A stretch of 13,647 nucleotides of DNA from JBKQWK01 sp052139595 (GTDB taxonomy: Bacteria; Actinomycetota; Thermoleophilia; UBA2241). The translations under genes and the position numbers were made by a program. Numbering within the stretch: the first letter of the stretch is position 1; every line of letters starts with the position of its first letter. The DNA is taken from the NCBI GenBank assembly GCA_052139595.1, contig JBKQWK010000304.1, positions 1 to 13,647 of the forward strand. Reading direction: 5' to 3'. Positions 1-6,591 of the stretch are shown one piece after another. The notes under the pieces were generated by a model that did no database searches, had not been told where the DNA came from, and saw only the letters and a list, made by a program, of their open reading frames with translations.

Positions 1-231
1 CATAAAGCTTACGTAGACCAGGCGCGGCTTGGCCCAGTGCAGCGGTTGATCGAGCAGGTCTTCGTGCGTCGTCACTCTGAAGCCGCGCTCATAGCGCTGC
101 TGACCCATGGCTTGCAGACGCCGCGCCATACGCTCGGCCCAGCAATGGACGCAACCGGGGCTGATCTTGGTGCAGCCGGTCACCGGGTTCCAGCTCTCTT
201 CCCCCCAGGCGATGCCGCGACTGCTGGTCAT
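1..231 (-). CDS. DUF5131 / phage Gp37-Gp68-like three-Cys protein (3' end missing)
   Basis: The first 77 codons of a gene that runs off the left edge, read on the minus strand from an ATG at 231-229. The visible protein begins MTSSRGIAWGEESWNPVTGC and continues with a Cys cluster at residues 20, 27 and 30 (C-x6-C-x2-C), followed by the family phrases GFRVTTHEDLLDQPL and WAKPRLVYV. These are the signature of the DUF5131 / phage Gp37-Gp68 family; the three Cys resemble an iron-sulfur site, but the biochemical role is not established. The ATG overlaps the TGA of the upstream restriction gene (ATGA), so the two are translationally coupled. Members of this family often lie beside a 'three-Cys-motif partner' (TcmP) gene, which would be expected past the left edge. 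Family assignment is confident; function is unknown. Confidence 0.85.
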   Translation of the reverse strand, partial: MTSSRGIAWGEESWNPVTGCTKISPGCVHCWAERMARRLQAMGQQRYERGFRVTTHEDLLDQPLHWAKPRLVYVSFM

Positions 232-3200
232 GCGAACACTCCCTCGGCCGCCAGGGCGGCCCGGATCGTGTGTTTCGCGTCCCACGGATCGCTGATCTCG
301 AGAAAGGCCCAGCGGCCGAAGCGGCCGTCGTTGTTGACGGCGGGCACCCACAGGCTGCGCGCAGTCTCCACTTTCGCAGCCTTCTCAGGTTTGGACTGGC
401 CCGAGACCTCGATGATCAGGTTGAGCGGCTCACGGGTGCGGGCATCCGCGCGCAGCCGGACGATGAAGTCGGGGACGTAGTTATGCGTCTCGCCCTCGTA
501 GGTGTACGGGATCGTAAAGCCGAGGTTGTGGTTTTTGACGTAGCTTTCGACCTCATCCATATCTTCGAGCACCTGGGCCATCTTCTGCTCCCACGAATCG
601 GTGTCGCAGACCACGTGCGAGATGTGACACTTGTCGGGATCAGTCACCATCACCGCCCGGGTGGTGTCGAAATCGACGTAACTGGTCGAGCCGACGGTGT
701 CGTACGGCTGCAGGATCGGCAGAAGCGTCTGCTCGCCGGGCGTCGAGGCGACGATTGCCCGGTAGATCTTGTCGGCCGCAGTGTGCGCCAGCTCAACCAG
801 CAGGAGCATCTGTGGGAAGCTGTCGTCCTTACAGGTGAGGCATTGGCGGCGCCAGGCGCGGGCAGCGGCGAGGATCTGAGGGAAGAGCCAGGGCCGGCGA
901 TCGCCGGCGGCGGCGCTCTCGGCGACGCTTGCGGCGCCCTTACCATCGCCGCCATCGCCGCAGAAGTACTTCTCGTAGACGAGCTTGGCGAGGAGAAAGT
1001 CGATCTCCTGGCCCCGCCGCACCTTGAGGTCATCGAGCGTGTGGATCACCGACTCGCCGATGATCGGCGCGTTTTCGACCCTGGTCGGCACGTCGGCGGT
1101 CGACAGCGCCATGCCGGCACCTTCACCGAACTCGACCTGCAGCGTCTCGCCGGCGAGTTCGTAGCGGTAGCCGCTGAGCCGTGGAAAGGTGAGTTCGTGG
1201 GCGACGCGCTCGGGCAGCGCCCGCACCCGCGTCGCCTTCTTCGGCAGCACCGGCGTGCTGATCAGCGGTCCCACGGGGATGAACGAAAACGGCACGCCGT
1301 AGACCTCGGCGTACTCGGCCGGGAACAGGTCGTTTTCGTCGGTCACGTAGGTGGTGCGCCGCAGCGCCCGGCCGACAACCTGCTCGCAGAGAAGCTGGGT
1401 CGAAAAGGCGCGCACGCCGAGCACATGGGTGACGGTGTTGGCATCCCAACCTTCGGTGAGCATCGAGACGCTGACAACGCACTTGATCTGCTCGCCCAGG
1501 CGGCCGGGCTTGCCGACGGTATTCATCACCTCACGCAACAGATCTTCGTCGGTGATCGCCTCCGGGTCGCGCTCGGGAAAACGCTGGCGGTACTCGGCCT
1601 TGAACTCCTCGATCTCGCGCGCTACATCCTTCTTGAACTCGGGGCTGAGCTGTTCGCCCGACTCAAGCTGGGCAGAGTCGATGAGGATCGTGTTGGGCCG
1701 GTCGATCCACTGACCGTGCGCGACGTTACTGAAGAGTTCGAGATTGCCGGGTGCGACAACCGTCGTCGCCTCGGCGCCGCTGCCAACTGCCTGCTCCCAG
1801 CCGGCGATCCAGTCGAAGACGAGTTTGGAGACGTTGGTATTGCTGCAGACGACGATGAACACCGGCGGCGTCAGGATGGCGCCGTCGCCGGCTTCGTCGG
1901 CGGCGCCACGCCAGGCCTCGTAGTACTTCCTGTAATTGCCGTAGAGGCTGATGAGCGCCCCTTCAAGCTCCTTGGGCAGCTTGGGCAGGCCGGCGGCGAC
2001 GGCATCGGTCTTGCGACCCTTCTTCGGCAGACTGTCTTTGACGTGCGGCCAGAGATGGCGATACATGGGGATCAGTGAGGTCATGGCGTCGTCGGCCACC
2101 GGCACGCGCGGCACCTTGACGATACCGCACTCGATCGCGTCAACCAGCGAGAAGTCGCTCACCACCCAGGGAAACAGCATGCCCTCGCTGTAGCCGGAGC
2201 CGCGCAGATAGAACGGCGTTGCCGAAAGGTCATAAATGGCGCGCAGGCCGATCTTTCGCTTGATCGCCTCCAGGCCGCTGATCCAGATGCGCGCCTCATC
2301 ATCGCGCTGCTGCGCCTCTTTGCGCTCGTCGCCCTTCAGCGCCGCCGCGGCACCTTCGCCGGCGGCGAGGCCGGCGGCGCTCGTGCTTGCCCCGCTGCCG
2401 CCGGTCGTCATCGCGGTTGCGGCGGCGGGGCTGGCACCCCAGGCTGCGCTGCCCTCCTCGCCATTCCCAGCCGGCTTGCCGCGGTAGCAGTGGTGGGCCT
2501 CGTCGTTGATGACGACGATGTTGCGCTTGTTGCCAAAGGCGCGGCATACGCGGCGGACCATCTGGTCGGGAGTCTCGATGAACGGGCTCGGGACAGCAAC
2601 GCTACCGCCGGCTGTGTTACCGCCGGCTGAGTCACGACTGGCGGCGCTGCGGCCGGCCAGAATCCTCTTCGTCAGCGTGCCGGCCTTGACGTTCTCGTGC
2701 AGCAGGAAGGCGTGAAAGTTGGTGACGATGATCGTCGCCCGGTTGAGGCGCTCCATCAGCTCGGTCGGCACCACGTCGAGCTTGCGGTAGTAGTTCTCGC
2801 CATCGTTGGGCAACAGCACGCGCAGGCGGTCGCGGATGGTAATGCCCGGCGCCACGATGAGGAACGAATCGCTGAAGCGGGCATCGCGCGGCGCCTCAAT
2901 CTTGTTGAGCGCCTGCCAGGCAATGAGCATGGCCATGACCACCGTCTTGCCACTGCCGGTAGCCATCTTGAACGCCATGCGCTCGAGATCCGAGTTGGCG
3001 GCCGCGTTGGCCTCGCGCAGCTTGTTCAGCAAGTACGGGCTGGTGAACCTGGGCGCGTACTCGGTGAGAAAGATCGCCGTCTCGACGGCCTCGATCTGGC
3101 AGAAGAACAGCCGCCGTTCGCGATCGCGCCGCTGCCAGTACTGCAGCAGGCGGCGCGTGACCGGCGTGATGCCGGGGTAGCCGCTGCGCCGCCACTTGCC

Positions 3201-3440
3201 GACGACGGTGCGCACCTCGTTGATGTAGTCGTTCTCGCGCAGGCGATCGTCGGTCCACTCGGTGCCCAGCTCGAGCTGCTTGCCCCTTTTCTTCGGCTGC
3301 GCCACCGGGATGAAGTAGGCGCTCGGGCGGCGATCGGCGACGATCTCGTTGCTGATGCCCTCGTCGGTGAACTTGAAGTGCCGGTCAGGCTCGACGAAGG
3401 CCGAGTTGATGACCGGGTTGTCGATGACGAGCTGGCGCAC
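228..3440 (-). CDS. BPTD_3080-type restriction endonuclease: SF2 helicase with C-terminal nuclease (Type III Res-like)
   Basis: A 1070-residue helicase-nuclease, probably the ATP-driven cutting subunit of a restriction or defence system. Visible landmarks are Walker A ATGSGKT (160-166), DEAH box NDEAHHCY (about 312-319), motif III SATP (406-409), GWDANT (664-669) and motif VI QVVGRALRR (687-695). The C-terminus carries VPDFIVRL (D991) followed by LIIEVSG (E1011), a PD-(D/E)xK-like nuclease in which the usual Lys is Ser. The N-terminal DNPVINSAFVEPDRHF and the C-terminal WVPAVNNDGRFGRWAF match my memory of the BPTD_3080 restriction family. Ala/Gly/Ser-rich insertions occur near residues 262-285, 321-370 and 827-848. 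The start is GTG 3440, with GAGGGG 8 nt upstream. The gene overlaps the DUF5131 gene by 4 nt. No methyltransferase or specificity gene is visible, so a complete classical RM system is not shown. Confidence 0.85.
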   Translation of the reverse strand: MRQLVIDNPVINSAFVEPDRHFKFTDEGISNEIVADRRPSAYFIPVAQPKKRGKQLELGTEWTDDRLRENDYINEVRTVVGKWRRSGYPGITPVTRRLLQYWQRRDRERRLFFCQIEAVETAIFLTEYAPRFTSPYLLNKLREANAAANSDLERMAFKMATGSGKTVVMAMLIAWQALNKIEAPRDARFSDSFLIVAPGITIRDRLRVLLPNDGENYYRKLDVVPTELMERLNRATIIVTNFHAFLLHENVKAGTLTKRILAGRSAASRDSAGGNTAGGSVAVPSPFIETPDQMVRRVCRAFGNKRNIVVINDEAHHCYRGKPAGNGEEGSAAWGASPAAATAMTTGGSGASTSAAGLAAGEGAAAALKGDERKEAQQRDDEARIWISGLEAIKRKIGLRAIYDLSATPFYLRGSGYSEGMLFPWVVSDFSLVDAIECGIVKVPRVPVADDAMTSLIPMYRHLWPHVKDSLPKKGRKTDAVAAGLPKLPKELEGALISLYGNYRKYYEAWRGAADEAGDGAILTPPVFIVVCSNTNVSKLVFDWIAGWEQAVGSGAEATTVVAPGNLELFSNVAHGQWIDRPNTILIDSAQLESGEQLSPEFKKDVAREIEEFKAEYRQRFPERDPEAITDEDLLREVMNTVGKPGRLGEQIKCVVSVSMLTEGWDANTVTHVLGVRAFSTQLLCEQVVGRALRRTTYVTDENDLFPAEYAEVYGVPFSFIPVGPLISTPVLPKKATRVRALPERVAHELTFPRLSGYRYELAGETLQVEFGEGAGMALSTADVPTRVENAPIIGESVIHTLDDLKVRRGQEIDFLLAKLVYEKYFCGDGGDGKGAASVAESAAAGDRRPWLFPQILAAARAWRRQCLTCKDDSFPQMLLLVELAHTAADKIYRAIVASTPGEQTLLPILQPYDTVGSTSYVDFDTTRAVMVTDPDKCHISHVVCDTDSWEQKMAQVLEDMDEVESYVKNHNLGFTIPYTYEGETHNYVPDFIVRLRADARTREPLNLIIEVSGQSKPEKAAKVETARSLWVPAVNNDGRFGRWAFLEISDPWDAKHTIRAALAAEGVFA

Positions 3441-3535
3441 GCCGGATCCCCTCGCAGTCCACTGGCTCCGCGCCCCGCGGCCAAGACTCGTGCCGACCGC
3501 GAAGGCCGGCAGAGTGGCAAAGGTCCGTGAGACGC

Positions 3536-3541
3536 TTTATA
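3536..3541 (-). promoter_or_regulatory. -10-like box TATAAA upstream of the restriction gene
   Basis: TATAAA on the minus strand, about 95 nt upstream of the GTG start of the restriction gene, in otherwise GC-rich DNA. No convincing -35 hexamer is seen at 16-18 nt, so this is a weak promoter call. Confidence 0.25.
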
Positions 3542-3587
3542 GAGTGTATCGGATGCCGGTGACAGAAAGGAGAGGGTAACCAGCTGG

Positions 3588-3643
3588 CCGGAACCTCGCG
3601 GCCGGCTACGGCGGAGCCGGCTGTGGTTTCGCTGCGAGGCCGA
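3588..3643 (+). repeat. 56-bp palindromic (REP-like) repeat, copy 1
   Basis: This copy matches positions 4213-4268 at 51 of 56 bases in the same orientation. The core contains an inner inverted repeat, GCCGGCT-acggcgg-AGCCGGC. An outer pair, CTCGCGGC (3595-3602) and GCTGCGAG (3631-3638), pairs with one G-U. It lies between the restriction gene and higA. It resembles a dispersed extragenic palindrome; no transposase is nearby. Confidence 0.7.
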
Positions 3644-3688
3644 CCGTTGTTTCGCGGCTGGCGCGGTTGCGCTGCCGGCGGCCGGCTG

Positions 3689-4000
3689 TCAGCTCGCCTT
3701 GGCACGCACCTGAACCTCGCGTTCGAGCCGCTCGCCGAGCGCGTCCGCCGCCACATCGAGATCGTAGTCTGCCTGCAGGCCAAGCCAGAACTGCGGCGAG
3801 GTTCCGAAGTAACGCGCCAGGCGCAGCGCCGTCTCCGCCGTGATTCGCCGTTTTCCGAGCACGATCTCGTTGATCCGCCGCGGATGAACGCCGATATTGA
3901 GCCCCAACCGGTTCTGGCTGAGTCCCAGCGGCTTGAGGAACTCCTCGAGCAGTACCTCTCCCGGGTGAATCGGGGGGAGTTTTTTGTCTGTCGTTGTCAT
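3689..4000 (-). CDS. higA: HigA-family antitoxin (HTH XRE type)
   Basis: A 103-residue antitoxin of the HigA addiction-module family. It begins MTTTDKKLPPIHPGEVLLEE, where the PPIHPGE(V/I)L motif is diagnostic. An XRE-type helix-turn-helix follows (LGLSQNRLGLNIGVHPRRINEIVLGKR, written here in pieces: sensor helix around LSQNRLG, recognition helix around HPRRINEI), then TAETALRLARYFGTSP and FWLGLQ. HigA normally neutralises HigB, an mRNA-cleaving toxin, and represses its own operon. ATG 4000 is preferred because GGGAG lies 5 nt upstream; an in-frame ATG at 4012 overlaps the higB stop and is the alternative (107 residues). Because the adjacent toxin is internally deleted, HigA may now act only as an orphan DNA-binding protein. 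The stop is TGA. Confidence 0.9.
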   Translation of the reverse strand: MTTTDKKLPPIHPGEVLLEEFLKPLGLSQNRLGLNIGVHPRRINEIVLGKRRITAETALRLARYFGTSPQFWLGLQADYDLDVAADALGERLEREVQVRAKAS

Positions 4001-4011
4001 GGCCACTCCCA

Positions 4012-4155
4012 TCAGTGGTAGTCGTTCAGGTCCACTGCGTTATGGAGCATGCGCAACTTGCGCAGGGCAACGGGCTGGATGTCGCTGGGCAGTCGCCGGG
4101 AGAACCTGCGCTGAAACACCCTCTCCGTCTCACCGTCGCGGAACGACTTGATCAT
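4012..4155 (-). pseudogene. higB: HigB toxin remnant with internal deletion (47 aa)
   Basis: An open frame of 47 residues. It begins MIKSFRDGETERVFQRRFSR and continues RLPSDIQPVALRKLRMLHNA, a textbook HigB N-terminus (RelE/ParE fold). It then jumps from VDLND directly to a terminal DYH. Full HigB proteins are about 92 residues and commonly end in VDYH, so the ends are kept while about 45 central residues, which carry the basic mRNA-binding and catalytic segment, are absent. The frame is intact, so this looks like an in-frame deletion rather than a frameshift. The TGA overlaps the alternative higA ATG. Toxin activity is not expected. The peptide could still be made from the leaderless promoter in front of it and might bind HigA as a co-repressor, which is speculation. 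Confidence 0.8.
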
Positions 4156-4161
4156 GGGTTC

Positions 4162-4190
4162 ATCGTATAACGCGCCACGTTAAACGTCAA
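4162..4190 (-). promoter_or_regulatory. higBA promoter, probably leaderless
   Basis: On the minus strand there is a -35 TTGACG (4190-4185), a 17-nt spacer and a -10 TACGAT (4167-4162). Only 6 nt separate the -10 from the higB ATG at 4155, so the transcript should start at or next to the ATG. No Shine-Dalgarno sequence is present, which agrees with a leaderless mRNA. Confidence 0.6.
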
Positions 4191-4212
4191 AGGGGTGCAC
4201 TCGGAGTATCCT

Positions 4213-4268
4213 CCGGAGTCTCGCGGCCGGCTACGGCGGAGCCGGCCGCGGTTTCGCCGCGAGGCCGA
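4213..4268 (+). repeat. 56-bp palindromic (REP-like) repeat, copy 2
   Basis: Direct copy of 3588-3643 (51 of 56 identical). The outer arms CTCGCGGC (4220-4227) and GCCGCGAG (4256-4263) pair perfectly here, where copy 1 has a G-U pair, so the stem is conserved between copies. Together the two copies bracket the higBA module. Confidence 0.7.
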
Positions 4269-4328
4269 TGCGCAAGGGCCGACTGGGCACGCGAATCGTC
4301 AGGTGCGAACCGACTCTGATGCCCTCCC

Positions 4329-4357
4329 TTGCTTGCCCAGGGACGGCGGTATATCAT
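4329..4357 (+). promoter_or_regulatory. mtbB promoter
   Basis: TTGCTT (4329-4334), a 17-nt spacer and TATCAT (4352-4357). The -10 is good and the -35 moderate. The shared operator begins 2 nt after the -10, in the same geometry as at mttB, which supports the call. The start codon is about 40 nt downstream of the -10. Confidence 0.55.
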
Positions 4358-4359
4358 CG

Positions 4360-4375
4360 CTAACTAATCGATTAA
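4360..4375 (-). promoter_or_regulatory. Shared palindromic operator, mtbB copy
   Basis: On the minus strand it reads TTAATCGATTAGTTAG, with a perfect 10-bp palindrome TAATCGATTA in its core. It closely matches sites at 8937-8952 (mttB) and 11667-11682 (solute-binding protein). It occupies the predicted transcription start, so a bound protein would block initiation. It stands out as AT-rich in GC-rich surroundings. Confidence 0.65.
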
Positions 4376-4396
4376 CCAGCACCGGCGCAGGGAGGC

Positions 4397-5866
4397 ATGA
4401 TGGGGGTCAACGAGCCACGGATCCCAACTCGCATGGGAGACGGCTTCCTGACGCGGATGACGCGCAGCGAGATCCGCGCCGACGTCGAGGAGGGCACGGA
4501 GACGGCGGCCCGGCGGGGCAAGCTGCCGCCGTTGGAGCCAGACGAGATCGATCACGTCGTCGACATCTACGCCTCAGCAGCACGCTTCACCGGCGTCGAT
4601 ATCGGTGACGAGGTCGTCCTCTCCTGCGACGGCACCGGCATGAAGACGCATGCCACCCGCCAGCAGGACATGCAGAGCTTTGAGCAGTGGATGGGCGCCG
4701 ATCTGGTCGAACTGTGCGTCGGCGACTACTCGCTCAAGGTGGTACGCACCATCCTGCCCTACGAGGCCCAGTGCCTGCACGACGCCCAGCTGCAGATGGT
4801 GGCACCGATGCAATACGGCGTGATGCCCAATCTCGGCCTCTACTCGCGGCCCGACGGCCCCTTCGCCAACTGGAACGAGCTGCTGCCGGCCAATCAGTTC
4901 GAGGCCGCCCGCGAGTCGCAGGAAGAGGCCGTCGAGATGGCCGTCGACGACATGGTCAAGCTGGCCGACGCGATGTGGGAGGCCGGTGCCGACGGCCTCG
5001 ACTGGGATACGACCGGCGCCTCCGGCGACCCCGAGTTTCTCGCCGCTCTGCGGGCGACCGAGATCGTGCGCAAGAAGTACCCCGACATGGGCGTCGAGCT
5101 GGGTATGGCCGGTGAGTTCGTACTCGGCATGCACGGCCGGCTCGAATACGACGGCACCCGCCTGGCCGGCCTCTACCCGCACGAGCAGATGCTGCTCGCA
5201 GAGAAGGCCGGCGCCACCATGTTCGGGCCGGTGGTCAACACCAACACCGGCAAGAGCAGCGCCTGGAACATGGCCCGCGCGCTCACCTTGATCAAGCCCT
5301 GCATGGCCGACGCGACGATCCCCATCCACCCCAACGTGGGCATGGGCGTCGGCGGTGTGCCGATGTTCGTCTACCCGCTCGTTGACGCCGTCTGCCGCAC
5401 GAGCAAGTGCTTCGTCGACATCCTCAAGGTGGATGGCTTGTAGGTGGGCTCGGGTGACCCGCTCGGTATGCAGGGCACCCATACGCAGGCCGCGGGCATG
5501 GGCGGTATACGAGCAGCCGGAGATCTGGTTGCTCGGATGCAAATGACCCGGGGCATGCGCCTCAAAGAAGCCAAGCAGTACGTCGCCGACAAGCTCGGCG
5601 TGAGCCCCAGCGACCTCTCCGACCCGGCCGTGATGACCGATGTGCGCAACGAGTTCGGCTTCGGCCGCATCCACTCCTACGCAATCAGCCACCCCGGTCA
5701 GGCGAACTTCATCGAAGCCAAGTTCAACATCTCCCGCGTGCTCGACATTCCCATCAACTCCGTCGAGCAGTTCAAGGAGCGCGCCGGCTTGGCCGGCACT
5801 GCCGTGCCGTCACGACCGGCGGGGACAGCGCCGGGCAACGCACACGAACCAGGAGCGATGACGTGA
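4397..5866 (+). CDS. mtbB: Dimethylamine:corrinoid methyltransferase MtbB with in-frame UAG (pyrrolysine)
   Basis: Transfers a methyl group from dimethylamine to the Co(I) corrinoid of MtbC in the cytoplasm. The frame spans 489 codons if the UAG at codon 349 (5441-5443) is read as pyrrolysine. The family is recognised by RMGDGFL near the N-terminus, YGVMPNLGLYSRPDGPF, AGMAGEFVLGMHG, FGPVVNTNTGKSSAWN and GMGVGGVPM. Just after the UAG come VGSGDPLGM and GIRAAGDLVARMQ, with no frame change. Archaeal MtbB is about 467 residues, with pyrrolysine near 356 in an equivalent VDGxO context. Two ATGs (4397 and 4400) follow AGGGAGG (4389-4395); 4400 has the better spacing. mtbC overlaps by 4 nt. Read as UAG = stop, this would give a 348-residue fragment plus an orphan C-terminal piece starting at GTG 5444, which has no ribosome binding site. 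Confidence 0.93.
5441..5443 (+). other. UAG recoding site, pyrrolysine codon of mtbB
   Basis: TAG within GGC TTG TAG GTG GGC, in frame with both halves of MtbB and at the family's pyrrolysine position (VDGL-O-VGSGDPLGM). In MtbB structures and homologues this residue lies in the barrel active site and is thought to orient the methylamine toward cobalt. Decoding needs pylT and pylS elsewhere in the genome. Confidence 0.9.
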
Positions 5867-6510
5867 GCGACGTAACCAGCGACTACGCCCACTTGGCCGA
5901 GGCAGTCATCGCCGGTAACGGCGAGGTTGCCCGCGAGCTGAGCCAGCACCTGCTCGCCGCTGGCGAGACGGCCCGCATGATCTTGGACCGCGGCCTTCTG
6001 CCCGGCATGGAGGTCGTCGGTGCGCGCATGAAGACCGGCGAGATGTTCATCCCCGAGGTCTTACTCTCGGCACGGACGATGCAGAGCTGTCTGAACCTCT
6101 TAAAGCCGCATCTGGCCAGTGGTGACAGTGGTACCACGGGCACGATCGTCATCGGTACGGTTGAAGGTGACGTGCACGATATCGGTAAGAACCTGGTTGC
6201 CATGCTCTTGGAGGGGGCTGGCTTTACGGTTATCAACCTCGGCCCCGGCATCTCGCCAGCACAGTTCGTCGCCGCGGTCAGAGAGCACAATCCCGAGATC
6301 ATCGGCATGAGCGGTCTCTTAACGACGACGATTCCGAAGATGGCCGAGACGATCAGAGCTTTGAAAGAAGCCGGCCTGCGCGAGAAGGTCAAGGTCATGG
6401 TTGGTGGAGCGCCGGTAACGAAGCACTTTGCCGATGAGATCGGGTCCGACGGTTACGGGGCCAATGCCGCCGCCGCCGTCGATCTGGCGAAAGAACTCGT
6501 GCGCGCGTGA
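5863..6510 (+). CDS. mtbC: Dimethylamine corrinoid protein MtbC
   Basis: A 215-residue corrinoid carrier that accepts the methyl group from MtbB and passes it on to a second methyltransferase. An N-terminal helical cap (B12-binding-2 type, about residues 5-85) precedes a Rossmann B12-binding domain. The lower-axial ligand motif GDVHDIGKNLV places the cobalt-binding His at 105. SGLLTTT (150-156) and VGGAPV (180-185) complete the cobalamin site, so all key residues are present. The start is GTG 5863, overlapping the mtbB stop (GTGA), with AGGAG (5851-5855) 7 nt upstream, so translation is coupled. It is the only corrinoid protein in the window, and the nearby mttB has none of its own, so it may serve both methyltransferases. 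An MttC or methanol-type (MtaC) label is possible by sequence class, but adjacency to mtbB favours MtbC. Confidence 0.9.
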   Translation: MSDVTSDYAHLAEAVIAGNGEVARELSQHLLAAGETARMILDRGLLPGMEVVGARMKTGEMFIPEVLLSARTMQSCLNLLKPHLASGDSGTTGTIVIGTVEGDVHDIGKNLVAMLLEGAGFTVINLGPGISPAQFVAAVREHNPEIIGMSGLLTTTIPKMAETIRALKEAGLREKVKVMVGGAPVTKHFADEIGSDGYGANAAAAVDLAKELVRA

Positions 6511-6524
6511 GCGGGCGCGCGTGA

Positions 6525-6591
6525 GCGCCGTCGGCCGACTCGGTCGGGCGGCAGGCTCAGTCAGGCGACGAAACCGAGCCTGCCGACGGCG
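6525..6591. terminator. Branched hairpin between convergent mtbC and tetR, likely bidirectional terminator
   Basis: The 46-nt gap between convergent stops contains nested inverted repeats reaching into the tetR 3' end. The outer stem is GCCGTC (6527-6532) with GACGGC (6585-6590). Inside are hairpin CCGAC-TCG-GTCGG (6535-6547) and a perfect 9-bp stem GGCAGGCTC (6550-6558) with GAGCCTGCC (6576-6584). It has no U-tract on either side, so intrinsic termination is plausible but unproven. Confidence 0.45.

Noticed and set aside
270..2078. A 602-residue open frame on the plus strand
   Set aside because: Antisense shadow of the restriction gene. High GC keeps the opposite frame open and the product has no recognisable motifs.
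5451..5461. A PYLIS-like stem after the mtbB UAG (CGGG-TGA-CCCG)
   Set aside because: Only 4 bp, and no counterpart follows the mttB UAG, so it is not evidence for a recoding element.
4574..5692. A 372-residue open frame on the minus strand opposite mtbB
   Set aside because: Compositional shadow, rich in His, Gly, Ala and Val, with no family features.
5444..5866. A separate gene starting at GTG 5444, right after the UAG
   Set aside because: It has no ribosome binding site, is in frame with MtbB and encodes the MtbB C-terminus.
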